From Longimicrobiaceae bacterium (GTDB lineage Bacteria; Gemmatimonadota; Gemmatimonadetes; Longimicrobiales; Longimicrobiaceae): a stretch of 64,000 nucleotides of DNA. The notes under the pieces were generated by a model that worked only from the letters and a program-made list of their open reading frames with translations, did not search any database and was not told the origin of the DNA. Each line of letters begins with the position of its first letter. Positions within the stretch are counted from its first letter, which is position 1. The stretch covers positions 50,310-114,309 of the forward strand of contig JAUJOM010000007.1 in the NCBI GenBank assembly GCA_030447645.1. The letters run 5' to 3'. The translations under genes were made by a program, and so were the position numbers. Shown here piece after piece: positions 52,156-60,330 of this stretch.

Positions 52156-54540
52156 TTGCGCACTATCAGTCTTGTTGGACTCGGTTGCTGCCTGTGCAGC
52201 GTGTCGGCCGCGGCACAGGCTTCTCGCCCGTTGGCGCCTGGCTCTGTATCTGGCATCCCGGCAGATCTCCCGCCGGACACCACCATGCGGGTGCGGTTCG
52301 ATATTCCGGCGCAGCCGCTCACCAGCGCACTCAGCGATTTTGCCCGGCGTACGGACCTGCGCGTTCAGCTGGACCGGGTGGCGGCCAGGACGGCCCGCTC
52401 CCAGCCGGTGACCGGCTCGTACACGGCGCCCGAGGCGTTGCGGCTGCTGCTCGAGGGTACCGGCTTGGAGGCCCGCTTCGCTGACAGAGAAACGGTGCTG
52501 GTCAGGCCGGACGAGGCCAGTGGTAGCGCCGCGCACACCCTGACGCCGCTCGTGGTCGTGGGTCAGCGGAGCCGCGGGTACGCGGCGGCCCGTACGGCTA
52601 CCGCCACCAAGACGGACACCCCGCTGCGCGAGACCCCGCAGTCGGTGAGCGTGGTCACGCAGGGAGTAATTGCCGACCAGGCGATGCAGGGGATGGCCGA
52701 CGTGGTAGCCTACGTCCCCGGCATCAGCATGGGCCAGGGTGAGGGGCACCGCGATGCCCCGACGATCCGCGGCAACAGCTCCACGGCGGACTTTTTCGTG
52801 GACGGGGTACGTGACGATGCGCAGTACCTCCGTGACCTGTACAACGTGGAGCGTGTGGAGGCGCTGAAGGGGTCCAACGCGATGATCTTCGGCCGGGGCG
52901 GTGGCGGCGGCGTGATCAACCGCATGACCAAGGAGGCGCAGTGGACACCCACCCGGGCCGTGACCCTGGAGGGGGGCTCATTCCACCACAAGCGGACCGT
53001 TGCCGACGTCGGGCAGGGATTCGGTTCGGCGCTGGCGCTGCGCTTCACCGGCATGTACCAGGACTCGGAGGGTTTCCGTGATCAGGCTGAGCTCCGCCGG
53101 CACGGTCTCAATCCGACGCTCGCCCTGGCGCTGGGCGCCCGAACCACGCTGCGGACGGGGTTCGAGTACTTCAGCGACGCCCGAAGAGTGGATCGCGGGA
53201 TCCCCTCCTTCCAGGGGCGGCCGTTCGATGCGAACATCACCACCTTCTTTGGCAATCCGGACTCGAGCTACGCCACCGCCCGCGTCCGCGCCGGGGGCGT
53301 GACGCTGGAGCACTCGCTCCCGAGTGGCGTGACGATTCGCAACCGCACCCGCTACACGGGATACGACAAGTTCTACCAGAACAGCTATCCGGGTGCGGTG
53401 AACGCGGCCGGCACGCAGGTGAGCCTTGCCGCGTACAGCAACGCGACCGATCGCCGGAACGTCTTCAATCAGACCGAAGTCACCTACGGACTGAACACTG
53501 GACGTCTGCGGCACACGCTGCTGGCAGGTGCAGAGTTCGGGCGGCAGGACACGGAGAACTTCCGCGAAACCGGCTACTACAACAACACGGCAACCTCGCT
53601 TGCCGCTCCGGTCGACCAGCCGACGGTCTTCACCCCCATCACCTTTCGCCAGAGCGCCACGGACGCCGACAACCGTGCCACGGCTACGGTCGCCGGGGTG
53701 TACCTCCAGGACCAGATCGAGCTGTCACGGCACTGGCAGGCGATCGCCGGAGTTCGCTACGAGCGCTTCAACGTGGACTTCCACGACAACCGAAAGGATC
53801 AGGATCTAAGCCGCGAAGACCAGCTGATCTCGCCGCGCGCGGGTCTGGTCTTCAAGCCGGCGGAGGCCGCATCGCTGTACGGCAGCTACAGCGTCTCCTA
53901 CCTGCCGAGCTCCGGCGACCAGTTCAGCTCGCTGACCGGTACCTCCAGCACACTCGAGCCGGAGCAGTTCACCAACGCCGAACTGGGCGCCAAGTGGGAT
54001 GTGCGCTCGAATCTGGCGCTGACGGCGGCCGTGTACCGCCTGGACCGGACCAACACCGTGGCCCCGGACCCCAACGACCCGACGCTCCGGGTGCAGACCG
54101 GGAGCCAGCGCTCCACCGGCGTGGAGCTCGGAGCCTCGGGCAATGTGACGGATGCCTGGCAGGTGGTTGGCGGTGTCGCCTTTCAGCGGGCGGAAATCAC
54201 CAGCACGACGGCCGACGCTGCGGCCGGGCAGCGGGTGCCGCTCGTGCCCGGGCGCACCTTCTCCCTGTGGAATCGCTACCAGCTGCTGCCGGCGCTCGGC
54301 GTCGGGCTGGGCGTGGTGCACCGCGCGGAGATGTACGCCGCCATCGACAACAAGGTCACACTGCCGGGCTTCACCCGTGCCGATGGGGCGGTCTTCCTGC
54401 GCCTGACTCCGCTGATCGGCGCGCAGCTGAACGTGGAGAACCTGCTCGACGCGCGCTACTACAGCACCTCGCACGGCAACAACAACATCCTGCCCGGCGC
54501 ACCGCGCACGGTGCGCGTGTCGCTGACGACACGCCGCTGA
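52156..54540 (+). CDS. TonB-dependent siderophore receptor with STN domain
   Basis: About 794 residues. The frame is open from 52072 but that would put the promoter and Fur-like palindrome inside the gene, so I use TTG 52156, giving the signal LRTISLVGLGCCLCSVSAAA and QA. An STN domain (IPAQPLTSALSDFARRTDLR) follows, then the TonB box region and plug ETPQSVSVVTQGVIADQAMQ, VVAYVPGISMG, ADFFVDGVRDDAQYLRDLYN, VERVEALKGSNAMIFGRGG, and a 22-strand-size barrel ending in aromatic-poor VRVSLTTRR. The STN domain suggests an ECF-sigma/anti-sigma signalling loop, none of which is in the window. Ligand: probably an iron-siderophore. Confidence 0.94.
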   Translation: MRTISLVGLGCCLCSVSAAAQASRPLAPGSVSGIPADLPPDTTMRVRFDIPAQPLTSALSDFARRTDLRVQLDRVAARTARSQPVTGSYTAPEALRLLLEGTGLEARFADRETVLVRPDEASGSAAHTLTPLVVVGQRSRGYAAARTATATKTDTPLRETPQSVSVVTQGVIADQAMQGMADVVAYVPGISMGQGEGHRDAPTIRGNSSTADFFVDGVRDDAQYLRDLYNVERVEALKGSNAMIFGRGGGGGVINRMTKEAQWTPTRAVTLEGGSFHHKRTVADVGQGFGSALALRFTGMYQDSEGFRDQAELRRHGLNPTLALALGARTTLRTGFEYFSDARRVDRGIPSFQGRPFDANITTFFGNPDSSYATARVRAGGVTLEHSLPSGVTIRNRTRYTGYDKFYQNSYPGAVNAAGTQVSLAAYSNATDRRNVFNQTEVTYGLNTGRLRHTLLAGAEFGRQDTENFRETGYYNNTATSLAAPVDQPTVFTPITFRQSATDADNRATATVAGVYLQDQIELSRHWQAIAGVRYERFNVDFHDNRKDQDLSREDQLISPRAGLVFKPAEAASLYGSYSVSYLPSSGDQFSSLTGTSSTLEPEQFTNAELGAKWDVRSNLALTAAVYRLDRTNTVAPDPNDPTLRVQTGSQRSTGVELGASGNVTDAWQVVGGVAFQRAEITSTTADAAAGQRVPLVPGRTFSLWNRYQLLPALGVGLGVVHRAEMYAAIDNKVTLPGFTRADGAVFLRLTPLIGAQLNVENLLDARYYSTSHGNNNILPGAPRTVRVSLTTRR

Positions 54541-54576
54541 AGCGGGTCCGGTGATCCGATGAAGCTGTGTAGCCGG

Positions 54577-54780
54577 CTAAACCTGCCGTGCTCCACCCGA
54601 TTCGGCGACTTCAACGCTCAGGCTGAGCACGCCGTATACCTGTCGGGTGGTATCGATCAGCGGCTGATACGTGATGTTGAAGAGCCCCTCATGCATGGTC
54701 CCGTCGCCCTCCTCCGAAGGAATCGCCAGCTTGTCATGCCAGGCGTACAGCGGGGAAAGACCTTGATCCGCCGCATCATC
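54577..54780 (-). pseudogene. PAS-domain fragment
   Basis: The frame reads YAWHDKLAIPSEEGDGTMHE, GLFNITYQPLIDTTRQVYGV, LSLSVEVAESGGARQ, the second half of a PAS sensor domain as found in hybrid sensor kinases (NxTYQPL...VYGVL.AVEV). The first half and any kinase are missing, and the DNA upstream changes frame. A remnant behind the histidine kinase operon. Confidence 0.55.
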
Positions 54781-54847
54781 GTGCCTCGAGCTGCCTGCCG
54801 CAGCTCTTCCTCGGCGACCGAGCACCTAGAAAACGGGGTGCGAATGA

Positions 54848-55024
54848 TCACCGCGGGGCAGTCGCACAGTAAAACCAACCAAAACCCTGGTCGCGGCACT
54901 CGCCGTAGCTGCGCATAAACCACCACACCGCGGTGGCGATCACGATCATCAGCAGGACCTCCGTGGCGAGCGCGGGCCAATGCTTTGGCCGCCGCTGTGG
55001 CTGCTCATCAGGGGGAGCTGTCAC
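54848..55024 (-). CDS. small membrane protein overlapping the histidine kinase gene
   Basis: GTG 55024 lies 17 bases inside the end of the kinase gene and opens a 58-residue frame: a polar lead (PPDEQPQRRPKHWP), one span (ALATEVLLMIVIATAVWWFM), then RSYGECRDQGFGWFYCATAP with two Cys. Overlap suggests translational coupling to the kinase. Unknown family; could be an accessory of the sensor. Confidence 0.5.
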   Translation of the reverse strand: MTAPPDEQPQRRPKHWPALATEVLLMIVIATAVWWFMRSYGECRDQGFGWFYCATAPR

Positions 55025-57308
55025 GGCCGGGTTCGCCAGAGTCGAAGGGTAAGCAAACAGTAAAGACCGTCCCCGCGCCGGGGGTGCTTTCCACGGCAAT
55101 GCTCCCGCCCAGCAGATTTACCAGGCGTTGGGTTACGCTCAGACCCAGGCCGGTTCCGGATGCGGTCCTGGTGGTGGTTTGCTGCACCTGCCAGAACGGC
55201 TCAAAGACGGCGGACAGGTGCTCGGGCTCGATCCCCATGCCGGTGTCACTCACCGTCAGGACGATCTGGGTAGCTTCGACGTGCGCCGTGAATGCGACCT
55301 CGCCCGCTTCGGTGAACTTGATGGCGTTTCCCAGCAGGTTCACCAGAATCTGCCGGACCTTGCGTGGATCGGTGCGCAGCTGAAGTGACTCGGGGGGCGC
55401 ATCAACCCGGAAGCTCAGTCCCTTTTCGGCGGCGAGCGGCTCGATGATGGCCTCGGCCTCGCTCACCAGCTCGGACAGACTCACCAGCTCAAGCACCACA
55501 GTTTCCCGCCCGGCTTCGAGGCGTGAAAACGCCAGGATCTCTTCGATAAGCTGAAGGAGATGGCGGGCGGAGAGCGCCACTCGCTTCACATACTCTTCGG
55601 CGGACTTGGCGAGCGGCTCGGGGATACCCAGCAGCAGCAGATCGGTGTAGCCGATCATCGCGTTGAGCGGCGTCCGCAGCTCATGCGACATGGTCGCCAG
55701 GAAGTCCGCCTTCGCTTGATTCGCTTCCTGTGCATCCGCATAAAGCCGCGCGTTGTCCACGGAGAGAGCGGCCCTGCGGGCGAATTCCTGCGCGACTTCC
55801 AGATCGTCCTTGTCGAAGCGCCGCCCCGATTCGGTCGAGACCAGCACGATGGCACCCAGGGTGCGATCGCGCGCACGGAGCGCCACCACCATTCCGGAGC
55901 GCATTCCCAGCCCCCGAATCATCTCCAGGTGCTCCGGATTCTGCGCCATCGTCTCGACCAGCGCATCCGGGATCTCAGGCAGAAGAACGGGCTGGCCTGT
56001 CCGCAGAACCTGGAAGAGCGGGTGTCCTTCCTCGGACTCCACCCGGTGCCGAACGGTCACCTGTGCGACTGGAGCCTTGGCGGGGTCTACGTGCGCGGTC
56101 TCGATACGCTGGATCTGCCCCTGCTCGTTGGTAAGACACACGATGGACCAATCCGCCAGGCCGGGTACCGCAAGGCTGGCCAGCTTACGGAGGGTTTCCG
56201 TGAAGTCAGGTGTAGCAGCCGCCAGCTTGGTGCCCACGCGTGCAAGAAAGCGCTGAAATCCTTCCTGCTCCTGGAGCTGCTCCTCTGCCTGCTTGCGCTT
56301 GATGAATTGCGCGATGTCACTCCCGATCGCGCCCATCGCCGCGAGCAAGGCCCGGTCCGGCTCCGCCACGGCACGCTGGAAGAACTCCATCACCCCAATG
56401 AAGTCTTCGCCTGCGAGGATAGGAAATGCGAAACCGGCATGCACCCCCACGCGGGTGGCCACAGCGTGACGCGGGAAGTTGGGATCGCAGGTCACGTCAG
56501 CAATCCAGGCAGGCTGCCTGCTCGCCCATACACGCCCCGGCAGCCCTTCTCCAGAGGCGAAGGTAAGCTGATGGCTCATCTGCTCGAACTCGTGGCTTTC
56601 GACGGAGGGAGCCGTCACGATATGGGCAGGACGAAGGAGCCCCACCTGAATGTCCGCCGACCAAAACACCCCCATGTCCCAGCCTAGATTTTCACAAATA
56701 GCCTCGAGCATGCGCGGAAGTGCCTCCGCGATTGTGCCGGAGGCCGCGAGCACCTGGGTGACCGCGTAGCGTGCGGCGAGCTGCCGTTCGGCTCGTTTGC
56801 GCTCGGTGATGTCGCGGATAAAGGAGGTGAAGATCACCTGTGTACCCCACCGCGCGGGTGCCACGGTGAGCTCCACGGGAAATTCCGACCCGTTCCTGCG
56901 TATGGCGGTGATCTCGATGCGCCGGTTGAGGATTGGTCCTTCACCCGTAGCCAGGTAGCGCCGAACGCCACGGTTGTGGGCTTCGCGGTGCTGCGGGGGA
57001 ATGATGGTCTCGTTCAGGTTACGTCCCAGAGCTTCCTCGGCAGACCAGCCGAACATCGCTTCCCCGTGATGGTTCCACTGGATGATCTGGCTCTGAGCAT
57101 CGGTCGTGATGATCGCATCGAGGGCGGAGCCGATGATGCCGCGGAGGTGGGCCTCGGAGGCACTCAGCTCTTCATTCGCCACCTCCAGCTCCGCCGCCTG
57201 CTCTTCCAGTTGAACCGCCAGCTGCTGGAGTTCCTCGACAAGGTTTTCTGCTTCCTCCAGCGTTAGGTGAGGATAGTACCGGGGCTTTTCACTTGGTTTG
57301 TCTAACAC
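55008..57308 (-). CDS. PAS-GAF-GAF sensor histidine kinase
   Basis: A 766-residue soluble kinase with no membrane span. A coiled coil (LTLEEAENLVEELQQLAVQL) leads into a PAS domain (IIGSALDAIITTDAQSQIIQ), then two GAF domains (from ICENLGWDMGVFWSADIQVG, and from FTETLRKLASLAVPGLADWS), HisKA with His in FLATMSHELRTPLNAMIGYT, and the ATPase: NLLGNAIKFTEAGE, VSDTGMGIEPEHL, FEPFWQVQQTTTRTASGTGL with the G2 box GTGLGLSVTQRL. No receiver or output is attached. Start GTG 57308. It is followed by an overlapping small membrane protein. A sensor of intracellular or redox cues is likely. Confidence 0.93.
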   Translation of the reverse strand: MLDKPSEKPRYYPHLTLEEAENLVEELQQLAVQLEEQAAELEVANEELSASEAHLRGIIGSALDAIITTDAQSQIIQWNHHGEAMFGWSAEEALGRNLNETIIPPQHREAHNRGVRRYLATGEGPILNRRIEITAIRRNGSEFPVELTVAPARWGTQVIFTSFIRDITERKRAERQLAARYAVTQVLAASGTIAEALPRMLEAICENLGWDMGVFWSADIQVGLLRPAHIVTAPSVESHEFEQMSHQLTFASGEGLPGRVWASRQPAWIADVTCDPNFPRHAVATRVGVHAGFAFPILAGEDFIGVMEFFQRAVAEPDRALLAAMGAIGSDIAQFIKRKQAEEQLQEQEGFQRFLARVGTKLAAATPDFTETLRKLASLAVPGLADWSIVCLTNEQGQIQRIETAHVDPAKAPVAQVTVRHRVESEEGHPLFQVLRTGQPVLLPEIPDALVETMAQNPEHLEMIRGLGMRSGMVVALRARDRTLGAIVLVSTESGRRFDKDDLEVAQEFARRAALSVDNARLYADAQEANQAKADFLATMSHELRTPLNAMIGYTDLLLLGIPEPLAKSAEEYVKRVALSARHLLQLIEEILAFSRLEAGRETVVLELVSLSELVSEAEAIIEPLAAEKGLSFRVDAPPESLQLRTDPRKVRQILVNLLGNAIKFTEAGEVAFTAHVEATQIVLTVSDTGMGIEPEHLSAVFEPFWQVQQTTTRTASGTGLGLSVTQRLVNLLGGSIAVESTPGAGTVFTVCLPFDSGEPGRDSSP

Positions 57309-57422
57309 CCGAAAAACACCATAACGGATCGACTGGGGATGGGCGAGCCGGAAGCGGCTGGATCAACTTGGTGCAACGCTGCAAGCTGTCGGCCACGCTC
57401 AGACTGGGGCGAGAGCAGCACT

Positions 57423-57465
57423 CGCCCCTTGACTCCGTACCGTGGTCAAGGGTTTACATTCCCTT
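57423..57465 (+). promoter_or_regulatory. MerR-type promoter
   Basis: TTGACT (57429-57434) and TTACAT (57454-57459) are 19 bases apart, longer than normal, and the spacer carries a perfect inverted repeat CCTTGAC (57427-57433)/GTCAAGG (57445-57451). Overlong spacer plus central dyad is the hallmark of MerR-activated promoters. No merR-like gene is visible nearby. Confidence 0.65.
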
Positions 57466-57499
57466 CATGGCAAGACACTCACACGCAACGGAGATCCAC

Positions 57500-57763
57500 A
57501 TGGCTAAGCGGAAGATCGAGATCTTCACGGCGGGTTGTATCTGCTGTGATGAAACAGTGCAGATGGTCCAGAACATCGCCTGCCCCTCGTGCGATGTGCA
57601 GGTGCTGGAGATGCAGGATGCGGAGGTGGAGCGCCGGGCAAAGGAGCTGGGCGTCCGATCCGTACCAGCGGTCGCGGTGAACGGCGTGTTGGCTGGGTGC
57701 TGCGCAGACCGGGGGCCCGCCGAGGAGGCGCTCCGCGCCGCAGGTGTCGGGCAGGCGATCTGA
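57500..57763 (+). CDS. small thioredoxin/glutaredoxin-like protein
   Basis: An 87-residue protein with a thioredoxin-like fold: AKRKIEIFTAGCICCDETVQ (CxCC near the first helix), VQNIACPSCDVQVLEMQDAE with a CPSC motif, AKELGVRSVPAVAVNGVLAG and a final CC pair. The many cysteines suggest metal or thiol transfer. It is the likely target of the MerR-type promoter just upstream and may belong to a metal-resistance response. ATG 57500 is chosen; an upstream ATG at 57467 is possible. A strong hairpin follows. Confidence 0.85.
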   Translation: MAKRKIEIFTAGCICCDETVQMVQNIACPSCDVQVLEMQDAEVERRAKELGVRSVPAVAVNGVLAGCCADRGPAEEALRAAGVGQAI

Positions 57764-57768
57764 TCACA

Positions 57769-57797
57769 CGGCCCGCAAGCGGTTTGCTTGCGGGCCG
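57769..57797 (+). terminator. terminator after the thioredoxin-like gene
   Basis: CGGCCCGCAAGC (57769-57780) pairs with GCTTGCGGGCCG (57786-57797), a 12-bp perfect stem with a 5-base loop, six bases after the stop codon. No T run follows, so it may be rho-aided, and it may also terminate the converging amidohydrolase gene. Confidence 0.7.
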
Positions 57798-57845
57798 AAT
57801 ACGTGCGGCTTCACTGGGGCATGTGTGCAAACATGAATAAATTTG

Positions 57846-59453
57846 CTACCGTGTAACGGTCCCCAAAGACGCCCGTGTGAGGTCATCGTGGACGATCGTA
57901 CCCCCGACAAGGGTCAGTACGCTCACGGTGGCTGGGAGGGCCTCAGTCGGGACGGTGAAGATGTCCTGCGAGAGCACGGCAAGGTCGGCCAGCATCCCGG
58001 GCATGAGCGTACCCTTCTCGTGCTCGGCGAACTCCGCGTAGGCGGACCCGCGGGTGTAGGCCGTCACCGCCTGCTCGCGGGTGAGCTCCTCGGCGGGGTC
58101 GGTTGGGTGAGTGACGGCGAACATGAGGTTCAGCCCGGGGCTCCGCGGCCCGTCGGACCCGAACGCTAGCGGCACGCCCGCGGCCAGGATCGAGCGCACC
58201 GTCTGGAACTGCTCGGGCACCCGGCCGTACCGCCGACGCAACAGCGCGGGCTCGATCGCGAAGTGCGTCGGGTTCTGCACGACCACGACGCCGAGGCGCC
58301 ACGCCGAGTCTGGAGCGAGCGCCTGCATCAGGCCGAAGACCACGCGCACCGAGCTGTCGCCCGAGACGTGCAGGTGCAGCGGCTCGCGCGTCGCGAGTGC
58401 CCGTGCGAGGATCGCGCGCACCGTGTCCACCGGGAACTGGAGCTGCCCGTACCAGCCCGGCTGGTCGGCGTACGGCTCGCGCATCAGCATCCGACGGTCG
58501 AAGGGGCTCCCGTCCAGCACCCATTTGACTCCGCACACGACGGTGCGCGGAGCTAGGTTCCGCGCAGCCCCGCGCCACTCGTCACCGCGGAGTCCCCGCG
58601 TGTCGGTCATGGGGTACGGGATGACCCGGAAGCGGATGGGCAGCCGCGCGGCCCGCAGCACGCGCGTGGTCGCCGCCGGGTCGAGGTACCCGTTCATGGT
58701 CTGGACGGACGTGATCCCGAGGCGCAGCCCCTCGGCGGCGTAGCGCCGAAACTCGCCCACCAGCACGCTGTCGGGGAGCGACGAGTAGAGCCGGCGGAGT
58801 GCCGCCCACTCCGCGTAGTCGTCCAGGTGCCCGGTGAGCCGCCCCGCCGCATCGCGCACGTGATGGCCGCCGAGCGGGTCCCGCACGTCCTCCGGAATCC
58901 CGAGCGCCCGCAGGCCCGCGGTGTTCACGACCATGTCGTGGCCGGTCCACACCCAGAGGAGCACCGGGTGATTCGGCGCGACACGGTCCAGCGCCGTGCG
59001 GCGGGCGGCGGTATCCTCAAGGACGCGAAGCCCGACTACAGTGTGCAGCCACGTCCCGGCCAGGGTGCGGCCGGCGAGCGCGCGCAGGGAGTCGAGCACC
59101 TCGGCCACGCCGGGATCAGGCATGGGCTCCGCACCCATGGAGAACGACACCCCGTACTCCGCGGCGCCGACATGTTCGTGCGCGTCGTTGAATCCCGGGA
59201 CCACCACACGCCCGCCGAGTGCGATGCGCCGAGTGCGCGGCCCGGCGAGTCGGGTGATCGCGGCAGTCGATCCTACGGCCGTGATGCGTTCACCTCGGAC
59301 CGCCTCCGCCTCCGCCCACGGGCGTGTGGAGTCCGCGGTGAAGATCTTGCCGCCGGTGAGGATCAGGTCCGGCGGACCCGGCCGGGTCCTCTGGCCGAGC
59401 GCGGTACCGGGGACGAGCAAGAGACATGCTGCGGCAAGTATCCGTAGAAGCAT
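57846..59453 (-). CDS. secreted amidohydrolase (amidohydrolase 3/NfdA-like)
   Basis: A 535-residue amidohydrolase. Signal peptide LLRILAAACLLLVPGTALGQ fixes the ATG at 59453. The domain is the amidohydrolase-3 type: GGRVVVPGFNDAHEHVGAAE with HxH, VKWVLDGSPFDRRMLMREPY, LHLHVSGDSSV, VVVQNPTHFAIEP, and PLAFGSDGPRSPGLNLMF with the final Asp. Members hydrolyse N-substituted formamides or related amides at a zinc or nickel site. Exported forms are less common. It is much richer in G+C at third positions than its neighbours and has no close partner, suggesting transfer. Confidence 0.9.
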   Translation of the reverse strand: MLLRILAAACLLLVPGTALGQRTRPGPPDLILTGGKIFTADSTRPWAEAEAVRGERITAVGSTAAITRLAGPRTRRIALGGRVVVPGFNDAHEHVGAAEYGVSFSMGAEPMPDPGVAEVLDSLRALAGRTLAGTWLHTVVGLRVLEDTAARRTALDRVAPNHPVLLWVWTGHDMVVNTAGLRALGIPEDVRDPLGGHHVRDAAGRLTGHLDDYAEWAALRRLYSSLPDSVLVGEFRRYAAEGLRLGITSVQTMNGYLDPAATTRVLRAARLPIRFRVIPYPMTDTRGLRGDEWRGAARNLAPRTVVCGVKWVLDGSPFDRRMLMREPYADQPGWYGQLQFPVDTVRAILARALATREPLHLHVSGDSSVRVVFGLMQALAPDSAWRLGVVVVQNPTHFAIEPALLRRRYGRVPEQFQTVRSILAAGVPLAFGSDGPRSPGLNLMFAVTHPTDPAEELTREQAVTAYTRGSAYAEFAEHEKGTLMPGMLADLAVLSQDIFTVPTEALPATVSVLTLVGGTIVHDDLTRASLGTVTR

Positions 59454-59675
59454 CGAGTACCTCACAGTTTGAGTGTCCGGGGCCAGATCTGCGCGCGCGC
59501 AGCCTCGTGCCAAACATGCCAAGGTCAGAGTCGAGCGTCGACCGTGACAGACGAAGGGCTCGGGGTGCGCGGGCTCCGCTGTGCGGGTTCGCCACTCTTG
59601 CTCACCCACTTGCGTAGTCCAGACCTACGGCCGCGGGCGCAGGCAGGAGGATCCGCCGACGGGAGCTGACCGGGT
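59454..59675. other. intergenic region upstream of the amidohydrolase
   Basis: About 220 bases between the amidohydrolase start and the stop of the next leftward gene. I see no conserved gene or clear promoter; the open frame running through it lacks any recognisable protein feature. Confidence 0.3.
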
Positions 59676-60116
59676 TCACGGCGCCTCCTGCAGCAGCACC
59701 AAGACCTTTTTGGAGTAGTTCTGCCCGCTTAACTGGAGAGAGTCGCCCACTCCGCCGGCACTAACGTAGTCACTCCGGAGGGTTCCCTTGACAGTAAATC
59801 CGTCGTAGACCATTCCATCAAAAGTCAGGGAGAGCGTGGGACGCTGAAACGTACCTGAGATGGTGATTGGTACGGGTGCTGATGCATGCTGCTCTTTCAT
59901 GCTGCCGGTCCCCTGTACGCGCTGACCACTCTGCTCCTGGAGCGTAAACTGGAGGGTAATCGGGTTCGTACCATAGGATTGGCCCTTCCAATCACCACTG
60001 ACCGACCGAAGCATTTCATCGAGTGACTCTTCGATGTCGTCTCCAGTCGGCGAGGCGCAGGCAGCTGTCCCGGCGAGGAAGAGCGCACACAGACATGGAA
60101 TTGCGGAACGACGCAT
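59676..60116 (-). CDS. putative lipoprotein
   Basis: A 146-residue predicted lipoprotein: MRRSAIPCLCALFLAGTAAC followed by an acidic helix (DDIEESLDEMLRSVSGDWKG) and a beta-rich domain (NPITLQFTLQEQSGQRVQGT, VPITISGTFQRPTLSLTFDG, KGTLRSDYVSAGG). The repeating hydrophobic/polar pattern and GxW start (SGDWKGQSYG) recall small lipocalin- or META-like beta-barrel lipoproteins. Unknown function. Base composition is lower in G+C than the amidohydrolase beside it. Confidence 0.6.
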   Translation of the reverse strand: MRRSAIPCLCALFLAGTAACASPTGDDIEESLDEMLRSVSGDWKGQSYGTNPITLQFTLQEQSGQRVQGTGSMKEQHASAPVPITISGTFQRPTLSLTFDGMVYDGFTVKGTLRSDYVSAGGVGDSLQLSGQNYSKKVLVLLQEAP

Positions 60117-60184
60117 ACATGACCTCCGGTCTGGATGAAAGAGCATTTTTGCAGTTCCCAAATGCCCGTTCAGCACCGTTGCCG

Positions 60185-60254
60185 GCGAATAAATTCGCTG
60201 CAACGACTGCGCAAAGTCACCCTGCGGGGCCTCCAACCGCCCGCGACGGCGGGC
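60185..60254. repeat. hairpin-rich intergenic element
   Basis: GCGAAT-AA-ATTCGC (60185-60198) and GCCCGC-GACG-GCGGGC (60239-60254) are perfect stem-loops within a non-coding stretch upstream of the lipoprotein. The style suggests a dispersed palindromic repeat; only one such unit is in the window. Confidence 0.4.
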
Positions 60255-60330
60255 TTGGTGCCGTTGTTGCCGTGGCTTCAGCCGCCCGTAACGGGGGGCT
60301 GCAAACCGAAACGGGCAACGCTGTGAGCGT

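Noticed and set aside
51730..52411. Continuation of a modC frame into the TonB receptor region
   Set aside because: After about 51720 it leaves the ModC frame and turns into Arg/Ser-rich shadow; the ModC end lies in the next frame and stops at 52056.
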